This document shows, in pieces, positions 7,525 through 16,270 of a stretch of 42,962 bases of DNA. The notes under the pieces are model-generated. The model was not told the origin of the DNA. It saw nothing but the letters and a program-made list of their open reading frames with translations, and ran no database searches. Origin of the DNA: Clostridiales bacterium (lineage in GTDB: Bacteria > Bacillota > Clostridia > Oscillospirales > CAG-382); the NCBI GenBank assembly GCA_003452915.1, contig DMMZ01000021.1:1-42962 (forward strand). The letters run 5' to 3'. Position 1 is the first letter of the stretch. Each line of letters begins with the position of its first letter. The translations under genes were made by a program, and so were the position numbers.

Positions 7525-8427
7525 TTACTGGTTTGTCTCACTAAAATTATTAATTCTGTTCCAATCATCGGTATATAACCAGCCATCGTTTAATGAAACG
7601 AAGCTAAAGGTCTTATAATAATTCTGTTCGGCACCGGTTACCATAGCGCTTATAACAAGCGTATCCTCGTCCTTCGAGACTAAATAAGCGGTTTGAATCA
7701 ATATTTCGGTCGTCATAATTTCTTCTATATTTACCTTAACATAGAGTATTTTATTTACCTCGCGATAAATCATAACTCCTTCCGTTATAATATTAAACTT
7801 TTCACCTGCAAGAGCCGGTGCCATAAACGAGTATAAAAAGTCCTCTAAACTTTTTATACTTTGAAACCGCTCATCAATTACTGGTGCATATCCATCCTGA
7901 CAAAACTCGTTATCATACTCAAGCTCGGCATTCATAATTTTTTGATAAATATCAAATTTATTTGCAAAGTCGGCAAAGAATATTGTTGCCTCTGTGTCAA
8001 GCGGTGTTTTTGTAATAATATCATCACTGTCATCATTTCCGTTCAAATCTCTGCTTTCGTCGTCTGAATAACTATTGTTTACTTCCGAGCTCTCTTCACT
8101 AACTTCTATTGCTTCGGAAATATCGTTAGTATCATTATTGCTACAGATTTGAGCAACTGAAGTATCCGAAAGCATAGGAGGGGTGTTTGTATTATCCGGT
8201 TTAAATAAAAACGTAGAGCAGAGAATTACAGCGGAAGTTAAAACAAACATTGTAAAAATAAGCGCAGCTCTCCTGGAGCCAACTCCATAATGCGATTTTT
8301 GATTTTTTTCCGAAAAATTATTTTCGCTATCAACCTGTATGGCTTTTGCTCTCAGGTTGTTCAAAATCGTATTGTGGTCGACTATGTTTTCTTCTATGCT
8401 TTTTTTTATGAAATCTTTATTCTTCAT
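7525..8427 (-). CDS. Single-pass membrane protein paired with an ECF sigma factor (putative anti-sigma factor)
   Basis: A 300-residue protein with a charged N-terminal cytoplasmic region of about 50 residues, one membrane segment (about 54-75, AALIFTMFVLTSAVILC), a long Ser/Asp/Asn-rich linker, and a folded C-terminal domain of about 140 residues that would face outside. The layout and position, directly downstream of a sigma-70 family gene with a 42-base gap, fit a transmembrane anti-sigma factor that senses a surface signal. No zinc-binding HxxxCxxC anti-sigma motif is visible, so the role rests on context. The start at 8427 has AAAGGA seven bases upstream; a further in-frame start at 8448 has no better site. 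Confidence 0.55.
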   Translation of the reverse strand: MKNKDFIKKSIEENIVDHNTILNNLRAKAIQVDSENNFSEKNQKSHYGVGSRRAALIFTMFVLTSAVILCSTFLFKPDNTNTPPMLSDTSVAQICSNNDTNDISEAIEVSEESSEVNNSYSDDESRDLNGNDDSDDIITKTPLDTEATIFFADFANKFDIYQKIMNAELEYDNEFCQDGYAPVIDERFQSIKSLEDFLYSFMAPALAGEKFNIITEGVMIYREVNKILYVKVNIEEIMTTEILIQTAYLVSKDEDTLVISAMVTGAEQNYYKTFSFVSLNDGWLYTDDWNRINNFSETNQ

Positions 8428-8469
8428 AATTATTTCCTTTCGTCGCATAGTTGCACTGCATAGCTGAAT

Positions 8470-9012
8470 TTATTCGAATTTACTGTCCGACAGCATCTCA
8501 TTTCTCAGCACCTTAAGACAACGGTAAAGATGGTTTTTTACGTTTGATGGTGTCAGGTTCATTTTCTTTGCGATTTTTTCGATAGTCTCGTCATAAACAA
8601 AGCGTAGAGTGAATATTTTTGCAGTTATATCTCCAAAACTCTCGATTCTGTCCCAGATTTCGATGGAAAAACCCTCGCTCTGAGTAAAATCCTGCTCAAG
8701 AAAGTTGTCCAGAGATCTTTCAACATATTCATCGTCATCAGTGGAAGCGACAACCGTGCCGTCATGTTCATTTATTTCCGTGTAATATTTTGCAAGTTCT
8801 CTTTTTGCAATTCTTAACAGATAATGCTTTGGATTGAATATTCTGGAACTTCCGTTTTTTTTAATTGAATCTATGAAGTCCAGATAAGTGTTTTGCAATA
8901 TATCCTGAATATCCTCGGTACGGCGGCATTTTAGCGTTATGTACTTTATTAGGTATGAGCTGGTTTCCCCGTAGACGTCTTCAATGTACCGATTAGTGTC
9001 GATCCGGCTCAT
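8470..9012 (-). CDS. ECF-type RNA polymerase sigma factor
   Basis: A 180-residue sigma-70 family protein. Region 2 is recognisable in EDIQDILQNTYLDFID, and region 4 in FTLRFVYDETIEKIAKKMNLTP followed by VKNHLYRCLKVLR (helix-turn-helix). There is no region 1 or 3, as expected of the extracytoplasmic-function group. The ATG at 9012 follows GGGGAGG by about seven bases. It is the first gene of a pair with the membrane protein downstream, the usual sigma/anti-sigma arrangement. The target regulon and signal are unknown. No clear autoregulatory promoter could be picked out upstream. Confidence 0.8.
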   Translation of the reverse strand: MSRIDTNRYIEDVYGETSSYLIKYITLKCRRTEDIQDILQNTYLDFIDSIKKNGSSRIFNPKHYLLRIAKRELAKYYTEINEHDGTVVASTDDDEYVERSLDNFLEQDFTQSEGFSIEIWDRIESFGDITAKIFTLRFVYDETIEKIAKKMNLTPSNVKNHLYRCLKVLRNEMLSDSKFE

Positions 9013-9143
9013 CAACCTACCTCCCCTACTATAATAGTGTTGATTTTTGACTATTTTGTCTCAAGCAGAAAAAATATTTTTTTAGGCAACAGAAAGCAAA
9101 AGAAAGCGTGCGTACTCATTAGGAAGTATGAATATTATACTTA

Positions 9144-9566
9144 TTAGGTTTGTGAAAATAATTTACAAGGGATGTTTAAAAACACGTCCTTAATAACCTT
9201 AAATCCATTTTTCTCGTAATAGCTTGATGTTTTTTCTGTTGTTTGAACTAACCATTCCGAGTTTGGAAAATGCTCAATGCAGCGTTTTAGCAGTTCTTTG
9301 CCTATTCCTTTGTTTTGAAATTCCGGTAAAACAACAAAATCATATATTATAGACCTAAACATTTTATCACTCAATACACGCACTGCCCCAATTAAATGCT
9401 CATTTTCCCACGCTGAAATTACAAGAGTTGAATTAATAAACGGTATATTGTAATTTTTTATCATATCCGAAGTTTCCGAACCATCTGACCAACCTACAGA
9501 AATAAATAATTTATGTAATTGTTCGGATGGCAAATCTTTTTTCGTTTCATTATAAATAATACCCAT
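9144..9566 (-). CDS. GNAT family N-acetyltransferase
   Basis: A 140-residue GNAT protein. The acetyl-CoA-binding motif A is clear: YDFVVLPEFQNKGIGKELL, with the Q/R-x-x-G-x-G/A pyrophosphate loop as QNKGIG. A late YYEKNGF matches motif B. It would transfer an acetyl group to a small molecule or protein; the substrate is not predictable. AAGGAAGGAT lies close upstream of the ATG. It is about 110 bases downstream of valS in the same direction and could be read through from it. Confidence 0.8.
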   Translation of the reverse strand: MGIIYNETKKDLPSEQLHKLFISVGWSDGSETSDMIKNYNIPFINSTLVISAWENEHLIGAVRVLSDKMFRSIIYDFVVLPEFQNKGIGKELLKRCIEHFPNSEWLVQTTEKTSSYYEKNGFKVIKDVFLNIPCKLFSQT

Positions 9567-9679
9567 ACTTCTTATCCTTCCTATAATATAAATTATCTAC
9601 CTCTCAAATACCCCATAACATCAGTTGAAAAATTTCTTTTCTGCTGACGCAGTATAACTCTCTGCTTTTTATCGACTAT

Positions 9680-12301
9680 TTATAATTTTTCAAGTGCTTC
9701 CTTAATCTTATTGCTTATTGCTGTGTATTTTACAACCTTTTCTTTCTCGGCGCTTACAACCTTTTCGGGTGCCCTGCCTGTAAATTCGGAATTGTTCAGC
9801 TTGCTTGTTGCACGGTTAATTTCTTTTACAGCTTCCTCAAGTTCCTTGGTAAGTCTTTCTTTTTCCGCAGCAAAATCAATAATATCGCTCATGGGTATAT
9901 ATATTTCTGCGGTATCGGTGATTATCTGAACAGAATTTTCTGTAAAGGCTCGCTGGGTAAGTTCAACCTGAGAAGCACCGGCAAGTCTGGTAAAGAAATG
10001 CTCTTTTCCTGTGAAAAATGCTTCTTTGTCAGTTTTAATATAAACTTTTGCTTTTTTTGAAGGAGGAACATTCATCTCTGTACGACGGTTTCTTATTGCG
10101 CGAATGGAATCAATAATAACCCTCATGTTCTCTTCCTGCATCGGGAAGTCGAATTCCTTTTTATTTACGGGGAAAGCAGAAATCATTATAGAATCACCCG
10201 AATGAGGTAGGGTCTGCCATATTTCCTCGGTAATAAACGGCATAAAAGGATGCAGAAGCTTAAGAGTATTTGACATTACATAGGTAAGCGTGTTCTGAGC
10301 AGCCTTGTTGGTGGTGCTGCCTTTATCGTTAAGTCTGCCTTTTACAAGCTCAATATACCAATCGCAGAAAATATCCCAAATAAAGTCATAGAGCTTTGAA
10401 ACCGCAATACCAAGCTCATATCTGTCAAGGTTTTCGCATACTTCTGTAATCAAACGGTTATATAGCGACAAAAGCCACTTATCCTCGTCCTCAAGAATTG
10501 AAAGGTCGATAGAATCCGAGGATGCTTCATCATCTATATTCATTAATATAAAACGAGTAGCGTTCCAAATCTTATTAGCAAAATTTCTTGACGCTTCAAC
10601 ACGTTCGGTATAGAAACGCATATCGTTTCCCGGGCTGTTACCTGTTGCAAGTGTGAAACGCAGAGCATCCGCTCCGTAGGTTTCTATTAATTCGAGAGGG
10701 TCAATGCCGTTTCCAAGCGATTTTGACATCTTTCTGCCCTGTGAATCTCTTATAAGTCCATGTATAAGCACGTCGGAAAAAGGCTTATTTCCTGTATATT
10801 CAAGTCCTGAGAAAATCATTCTAGAAACCCAGAAGGTAATTATATCATAACCCGTTACAAGCACGCTTGTCGGGTAAAAATCCTTCAAATCCTCTGTATC
10901 TTTTGGCCAGCCCATGGTTGAAAAAGGCCATAACGCTGATGAAAACCAAGTGTCCAGCGTATCGGGGTCTTGTCTCATTGGTTTTCCGCAGTGCTTGCAG
11001 GTCGGATTTTCAACTTTTGTAACCACTAGCTCACCGCAATCGTCACAATAAAAAGCAGGGATACGGTGTCCCCACCATAACTGACGGGAAATGCACCAGT
11101 CATGGATATTCTCCATCCAGTGCAGATAATTCTTGTCAAACCTCTCGGGTATAAACTTGATATCTCCGCTTTTTACAGCTTCGATTGCAGGTTTTGCAAG
11201 CGATTCCATCTTAACAAACCATTGCTTAGACGCTCTTGGTTCAATTGTAATTCCACAGCGATAGCAGGTACCTACATTGTGAGCGTGTTCCTCCGTTTTA
11301 ACAAGGAATCCGCCCTCTTCAAGGTCTTTTATAATAACTTTTCTAGCCTCGTATCTGTCCATGCCTGCGTATCTTGGATAATTATCGGTAATTTTTGCGT
11401 CATCGGTCATCATATTCTCAAGCGGAAGGTTATGACGAGTTCCAACCTCAAAGTCGTTCGGGTCATGTGCAGGGGTAATTTTTACTACACCTGTACCAAA
11501 ATCCATCTCGACATATTCGTCACCGACAATCGGAATTTCTCTGCCTACAAGTGGAAGAATAACTGTTTTACCGATTAAATGCTTATATCTCTCGTCATTT
11601 GGATTTACAGCAACTGCAGTATCACCGAGCAAGGTCTCAGGACGAGTGGTTGCAAGGTAAACAAATCCACTTCCATTCGAAAGAGGATATCTTATGTGCC
11701 AGAAATGCCCTGCCTGATCCTCGTACTCAACTTCAGCATCGGAAATTGAGGTAATACAATGCGGACACCAGTTTATTATTCTTATTCCTCTGTATATAAG
11801 TCCTTTTTCGTAAAGGCGGATAAAAACCTCTTGAACAGCTTCGGAACAACCCTCATCAAGCGTGAAGCGTGTTCTTGTCCAGTCGCAGGAGGAGCCGATT
11901 TTCTTGAGCTGTTCGATAATTCTTCCGCCGTAAACTTTGTTCCACTCCCAGGCTCTCTCCAAAAAGCCATCTCTGCCGATGTCGTCCTTGGTTATGCCCT
12001 CTTTTTTCATAGCTTCGACAATTTTAGCCTCTGTGGCAATAGAAGCATGGTCTGTACCGGGAAGCCAAAGGGTATTGCATCCGCACATACGCTTGTAACG
12101 TGTGAGAATATCCTGCAGGGTGTTGTCAAGTGCGTGTCCCATGTGGAGCTGACCCGTTATATTTGGTGGCGGCATAACTATAGAAAAAGACGGCTTTGTT
12201 TTGTTTCCGTTTGGTTTAAAATATCCTTTATCCTGCCATTCGGAATAAATTTTATCCTCAAATTCAGCAGGGTTATATTTTTTACTTAGTTCCTTTTGCA
12301 T
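9680..12301 (-). CDS. valS: Valyl-tRNA synthetase
   Basis: A class I aminoacyl-tRNA synthetase of 873 residues that charges tRNA-Val. The HIGH signature reads HMGH (residues 53-56) after VMPPPNITG. The KMSKS loop is intact (RKMSKSLGNG, about residue 524). The editing domain carries the TTRPETLLGDTAVAV motif. The C-terminus is a lysine/glutamate-rich coiled-coil arm typical of ValRS. I start at 12301; an upstream in-frame start would add ten residues read from the leader hairpin (MCRRRN...). It follows DUF1015 by 84 bases with a hairpin in between, and no T-box leader is visible. Confidence 0.97.
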   Translation of the reverse strand: MQKELSKKYNPAEFEDKIYSEWQDKGYFKPNGNKTKPSFSIVMPPPNITGQLHMGHALDNTLQDILTRYKRMCGCNTLWLPGTDHASIATEAKIVEAMKKEGITKDDIGRDGFLERAWEWNKVYGGRIIEQLKKIGSSCDWTRTRFTLDEGCSEAVQEVFIRLYEKGLIYRGIRIINWCPHCITSISDAEVEYEDQAGHFWHIRYPLSNGSGFVYLATTRPETLLGDTAVAVNPNDERYKHLIGKTVILPLVGREIPIVGDEYVEMDFGTGVVKITPAHDPNDFEVGTRHNLPLENMMTDDAKITDNYPRYAGMDRYEARKVIIKDLEEGGFLVKTEEHAHNVGTCYRCGITIEPRASKQWFVKMESLAKPAIEAVKSGDIKFIPERFDKNYLHWMENIHDWCISRQLWWGHRIPAFYCDDCGELVVTKVENPTCKHCGKPMRQDPDTLDTWFSSALWPFSTMGWPKDTEDLKDFYPTSVLVTGYDIITFWVSRMIFSGLEYTGNKPFSDVLIHGLIRDSQGRKMSKSLGNGIDPLELIETYGADALRFTLATGNSPGNDMRFYTERVEASRNFANKIWNATRFILMNIDDEASSDSIDLSILEDEDKWLLSLYNRLITEVCENLDRYELGIAVSKLYDFIWDIFCDWYIELVKGRLNDKGSTTNKAAQNTLTYVMSNTLKLLHPFMPFITEEIWQTLPHSGDSIMISAFPVNKKEFDFPMQEENMRVIIDSIRAIRNRRTEMNVPPSKKAKVYIKTDKEAFFTGKEHFFTRLAGASQVELTQRAFTENSVQIITDTAEIYIPMSDIIDFAAEKERLTKELEEAVKEINRATSKLNNSEFTGRAPEKVVSAEKEKVVKYTAISNKIKEALEKL

Positions 12302-12318
12302 AAAAAAAGATCCATTTC

Positions 12319-12361
12319 TCCGGCGACACAAAGAATTTTGAAAGAACCAAAATTCGCCGGA
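12319..12361 (-). promoter_or_regulatory. Leader hairpin just before the valS ribosome binding site
   Basis: On the minus strand TCCGGCGA (12361-12354) pairs with TCGCCGGA (12326-12319). An inner GAATTTTG/CAAAATTC pair competes for the last two bases of the outer stem. There is no T-run, so it is not a simple terminator. It ends nine to ten bases before the weak GGA of the valS start and could affect translation or act as a processing site. Confidence 0.5.
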
Positions 12362-12385
12362 TAATGGCTCTAATTTATTATCTTT

Positions 12386-13648
12386 TTATTTCAACTTATT
12401 TATTACGAGTCCTGTTTTAAGTTTTGGGTAAAAATATGTACTCTTCTGTGGCATTTTATCTCCTGCAAGAGACACACCCTTTATTTCGTGTATTCTTGTC
12501 GGGTTGATTATAAATGCAAGCACACATTCTCCCTTTTTCACTCGCAAAACTGCCTCTTCCGAAGAACGGGTATAGCGTAAATTTATCTGATTTGCCATAT
12601 TCTGTTTATCTATACCGAGTGCCTTTTCAAGCACAAGTGAGTGTAAAACAGTTACATCAAGGCTGCTGTAAGCCTTTGACCTGCCCTCGAAAATGATTTC
12701 GTCCACCTGCGGTTTTGCAACCAAAAGCGTAAAGCCTTCTCCGCCGTCGTACATTGCAAAAGCGTGTTTATCTTTATAAGTCTCAAGTATGTCCTCAGCT
12801 TTTGTGATATCGGTAAATTCTATTATCTCAAAGTTTTCGGAAACTTTTTCGAGTAAATCTTTTTTATTTATAATAAGGTCTGTAATAAGCCTGTGTGTCG
12901 GGAAAATCACAAGTCCGTCATCTTCCATATCGACAAGTGTCATCATCATGTGATCCGCAGTAGTTCCGTCTAGTTTATTTTGCTCGGTAAGATGCTTTTT
13001 AAAGTTAAGTGCAGTTTCGTATCTGTGATGACCGTCAGCTATAAAAAGTTGTTTGTCAGAAAACGCTTTTATAAGCATATCAAGGTTGTTTTTATCCTCA
13101 ATTTTCCACAGCCTGTGGGCAACACCCTCGTTGTCGATAAATTCATGCTCGGGTTTTACGGAAGTAGCGTCGGTAAGAATCTTTTTTATAATGCCTGTCG
13201 GGTCGAGATAAAGAGAATAAACCGAGGACAAGTTGCAGAAGGTGGCGTTCATAAGATTAAATCTGTCTGTTTTCGCCTTAGTAAGAGTTTCCTCGTGCGG
13301 CAAAATTACTTTCTCAGCAAAATCATAGAGCTTGACAAGGCAGATAAGACCTGTAAAAACATACTCCTTGCTTTTAACAGAAAACTGCTCTCTGTAAACA
13401 AACATTCCTTCTTTTTCGTCGCGAGCAAGAATGCCAGAGTCAAGCCATTCGGCTAATTTTTTACCTGCGGCAGCGTACTTGTCTTCTCCAACAGGAAGCT
13501 CAAGATTGACAAGGTTATAGGGACTATTTTCTACAAGAGCCGCCCTCTCCTCATTCGAAATTATATCATAAGGTGGACATACGTTGTCGGAAAGTTTTCC
13601 TGCTTTTTCTGTATACCTAAGTGCTTTAATTGTCTTAATATCTGCCAT
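12386..13648 (-). CDS. DUF1015 family protein
   Basis: A 420-residue cytosolic protein of the DUF1015 family, widespread in anaerobes and without a firm biochemical role. The family pattern is clear from VCPPYDIIS near the N-terminus, VILPHEETL around residue 115, and the FIADGHHRYETAL motif near the middle, whose His/Asp residues suggest a catalytic or metal site. It lies between pcrA (29 bases upstream) and valS (84 bases downstream), so probably in one transcript. In other clostridia DUF1015 genes are often near serine or phosphoglycerate metabolism genes; that is not the case here. Confidence 0.85.
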   Translation of the reverse strand: MADIKTIKALRYTEKAGKLSDNVCPPYDIISNEERAALVENSPYNLVNLELPVGEDKYAAAGKKLAEWLDSGILARDEKEGMFVYREQFSVKSKEYVFTGLICLVKLYDFAEKVILPHEETLTKAKTDRFNLMNATFCNLSSVYSLYLDPTGIIKKILTDATSVKPEHEFIDNEGVAHRLWKIEDKNNLDMLIKAFSDKQLFIADGHHRYETALNFKKHLTEQNKLDGTTADHMMMTLVDMEDDGLVIFPTHRLITDLIINKKDLLEKVSENFEIIEFTDITKAEDILETYKDKHAFAMYDGGEGFTLLVAKPQVDEIIFEGRSKAYSSLDVTVLHSLVLEKALGIDKQNMANQINLRYTRSSEEAVLRVKKGECVLAFIINPTRIHEIKGVSLAGDKMPQKSTYFYPKLKTGLVINKLK

Positions 13649-13677
13649 GTTATATACCCCTGTTATATTTCATATAT

Positions 13678-16041
13678 TTATATTTCTATAAGCTTTGCAA
13701 ATGTGGACATAAGTCTTTTTACAGAACCGCTGTCGAATTCTATTTCGTATAAAACATCCGCACCCATTTTTTCTGCGGAATGCACTGTTCCCTGACCGAA
13801 GATTGCATGAGAAACACGTTTTCCCACATCAATAATCTTTGTTTTTTGTTCAACCTGAGTATTTTGGCTGTATCCGATGTTCTTGACGAAAGATTCTTGT
13901 GAATTTGTGTGCTTCCTTTTAGAATCACTGATTGTTGTTACGGCAGGTTGAGGTTTATTATCTGCAATTTTACAGCTTTCAGGAATTTCCTCTATAAAGC
14001 GGGAGACCGGATTTGAGGTTGTACGTCCGAATAACAGTCTTGAATTTGTATGCAGTACAACCAGCTTTTTCTTTGCTCTGGTAATTGCAACATAAGCAAG
14101 TCTGCGTTCTTCTTCCAGCCCCATATCGCCTTCGGCAAGTGCCTGCAGGCTGGGGAAAATACCCTCTTCAAATCCGGGAAGAAAAACAACCGGAAATTCA
14201 AGTCCTTTTGCCGAATGTACAGTCATAAGTGTAACCGCATCAGCGTCGTTATCGTAATTATCGGTGTCGCTTACAAGCGAAATGTCCTCCAGGAATGCCG
14301 AAAGAGTAGGCTCGGGAGTGCTCTCCTCAAACGCCATCGCTGAGGAAACCAACTCATCAAGATTTTCCGACTTATTCATATCAACTTCTTCTTCTGCAAG
14401 CATCTCTTTATAACAGGTGCGTACAATAACCTCCTTTAAAAGCTCGGAAATACTGAGCGTTTTAGAAAGCTCTATGAGGTCGGCCATTAATGAATAAAAT
14501 CTCTCCAGCTTTGATGTTGCTTTTTGTAAGTCGGAATAATTATATGAATTTTTTATAGTCTCAAAAACAGAATTGTTTTCTATTCTCGCTATTTCAGACA
14601 ACTGTAATACTGTATTCGGTCCAATCTGCCTTTTAGGAACATTTATAATTCTCTTTAATCGTATATCATCACTCGGATTATTAATAACCGAAAGATAAGC
14701 AATTATATCTTTTATTTCCTTGCGTTCGAAGAAGCGTATTCCACCAAAAATTCTATACGGTATTCTGCTTTTCGATAAAATAACCTCAAGCGTGTTCGAT
14801 TGTGCGTTCATACGATAAAGTATTGCAAAATCGATGTATTTATATTCTCGGGAAGCTACCGCACTTTTTATATAGTTTATTATATAAGTTGCTTCGTCGC
14901 TCTGTGTCAATTGCTTTTTTATAAGAACAGGTTCACCTTCACCAGAATCTGTCCAAAGGTTCTTGCCTTTTCTGCCTGTGTTGTTCTCTATAAGTCCGTT
15001 TGCTGCGGTGAGGATATTGCCGGTTGATCGGTAATTCTGCTCAAGCCTGATAACTCTTGCGTCTTTAAAAGTGCTGTCAAACGAGAGAATGTTCTCAACC
15101 GTTGCGCCTCTGAACGCATAAATACTCTGGTCATCATCACCCACAACGCAAACGTTTCTTTTTTTGCCAGCTAAAAGGGATATAAGATGGCTCTGTGAGG
15201 GATTTGTGTCCTGATATTCATCAACAAGTATGTAGTCAAACTGATCTTGGTATTTTGTAAGTACATCAGGCTTTGTTTCGAAAAGTATATTCGTGAGCAT
15301 TATAATATCATCAAAATCCAAAGCGTTTGAACGCATGAGATTGCTCTGATATTCTTTATAAACCTCACTTATTTTTCCTGCTTTTATATCTCTGTCATTA
15401 TCAATAGCATATTCTTCGGGAGTCAGACCTTTTTCCTTCGCTCTTGAAATAGCGTTTACAACCGTACGTACGGGCAAAAGGTTTTCGTCTATATTTAATC
15501 TCTTTAATATATCTGCTATTAACTTTTTTGAGTCGTCAGAATCATATATTGTAAAGCTATTGTTATAGCCAAGCAAGTTAATGTGTCGTCTTAAAATCCT
15601 TACGCATATTGAATGAAAGGTTCCTGCCCATATATCATCGGCAGCAGAGCCTAAAAGGCTCTTCAATCTCTCTTTAAATTCACTTGCAGCTTTATTTGTA
15701 AAGGTAATGCAAAGCACTTTATAAGGCATTGCAGGATTTTCCGCAAGTCGAGATAAAAAAGCAGCAATTTCCTCATGTGAACCGTTTTCTGAAAGCGACT
15801 GCATTTTTTTATAAAGTTCCTCAGTGTTTTTTGGAATAAATTCCGATTCAAAAGCGTTGCCACAAGAAATAATGTTTGCAATTCTGTTCACCAAAACAGT
15901 CGTTTTTCCGCTGCCGGCTCCCGCAAGCACCAAAAGCGGACCGTTCACTGCGTAAACGGCATTTTGCTGCATCCGATTAAGTCTATTGTAATATTTGTTA
16001 AAAAGTTTACGCTTTATGCTTAAAAATTCTTCTTTTTTCAC
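13678..16041 (-). CDS. pcrA: ATP-dependent DNA helicase PcrA/UvrD
   Basis: A superfamily 1A 3'-5' helicase of 787 residues that unwinds DNA in repair and clears RecA filaments. Motif I is LAGAGSGKTT, motif II VDEYQDTN, motif III GDDDQSIYAFRGA, motif IV QNYRST, motif V TVHSAKGLEFPVVF and motif VI EERRLAYVAITRAK. The C-terminal tail ends in the Tudor-like module (RVSHAIFGQGTV) that contacts RNA polymerase in PcrA proteins. The start is a GTG with a weak, distant GAGAGTGAG, so a few residues are uncertain. An insertion of about 35 residues lies in the 1A region after the P-loop (around NTEELYKKMQSLSE). It heads a probable pcrA-DUF1015-valS operon. Confidence 0.95.
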   Translation of the reverse strand: MKKEEFLSIKRKLFNKYYNRLNRMQQNAVYAVNGPLLVLAGAGSGKTTVLVNRIANIISCGNAFESEFIPKNTEELYKKMQSLSENGSHEEIAAFLSRLAENPAMPYKVLCITFTNKAASEFKERLKSLLGSAADDIWAGTFHSICVRILRRHINLLGYNNSFTIYDSDDSKKLIADILKRLNIDENLLPVRTVVNAISRAKEKGLTPEEYAIDNDRDIKAGKISEVYKEYQSNLMRSNALDFDDIIMLTNILFETKPDVLTKYQDQFDYILVDEYQDTNPSQSHLISLLAGKKRNVCVVGDDDQSIYAFRGATVENILSFDSTFKDARVIRLEQNYRSTGNILTAANGLIENNTGRKGKNLWTDSGEGEPVLIKKQLTQSDEATYIINYIKSAVASREYKYIDFAILYRMNAQSNTLEVILSKSRIPYRIFGGIRFFERKEIKDIIAYLSVINNPSDDIRLKRIINVPKRQIGPNTVLQLSEIARIENNSVFETIKNSYNYSDLQKATSKLERFYSLMADLIELSKTLSISELLKEVIVRTCYKEMLAEEEVDMNKSENLDELVSSAMAFEESTPEPTLSAFLEDISLVSDTDNYDNDADAVTLMTVHSAKGLEFPVVFLPGFEEGIFPSLQALAEGDMGLEEERRLAYVAITRAKKKLVVLHTNSRLLFGRTTSNPVSRFIEEIPESCKIADNKPQPAVTTISDSKRKHTNSQESFVKNIGYSQNTQVEQKTKIIDVGKRVSHAIFGQGTVHSAEKMGADVLYEIEFDSGSVKRLMSTFAKLIEI

Positions 16042-16078
16042 TTCTTTATAAACTCACTCTCATCTTGCTATCTAATAT

Positions 16079-16107
16079 ATTATAAACTATTTACACTTGA
16101 AATGCAA
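16079..16107 (-). promoter_or_regulatory. Sigma-A promoter of the pcrA operon
   Basis: Minus strand: TTGCAT (16107-16102), 17 bases, TATAAT (16084-16079), about 38 bases before the GTG start of pcrA. Confidence 0.7.
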
Positions 16108-16161
16108 GGGTTTTAATACTTTTTGCTTCCATTATAGCGTAATAGCAAAGCCTAACAAAAA

Positions 16162-16179
16162 TTAGTTAATAATAACTAA
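16162..16179. promoter_or_regulatory. Palindrome between the divergent pcrA and SGNH-hydrolase promoters (possible operator)
   Basis: TTAGTTA, four bases, TAACTAA: a perfect 7-bp dyad midway between the two promoters and 30 bases upstream of the + promoter's -35. The size and position fit a regulator-binding site, but no regulator gene is adjacent. Confidence 0.35.
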
Positions 16180-16208
16180 CCCGAAGGTCTTTTTACGATA
16201 AATTAATG

Positions 16209-16237
16209 TTGACTTTATACCATTTATAGTCTAATAT
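16209..16237 (+). promoter_or_regulatory. Sigma-A promoter for the dockerin SGNH hydrolase gene
   Basis: TTGACT (16209-16214), 17 bases, TAATAT (16232-16237), about 33 bases before the start codon. Confidence 0.6.
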
Positions 16238-16270
16238 ATATTTTATAGTATTCTTAATAGGAGGCAAATA

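Noticed and set aside
11759..12289. 176-codon plus-strand frame opposite valS
   Set aside because: It is antisense to a fully conserved synthetase; codon pattern and lack of a ribosome binding site mark it as a shadow.
12302..12385. T-box riboswitch before valS
   Set aside because: The 84-base gap is too short and holds no T-box sequence; only a hairpin is present.
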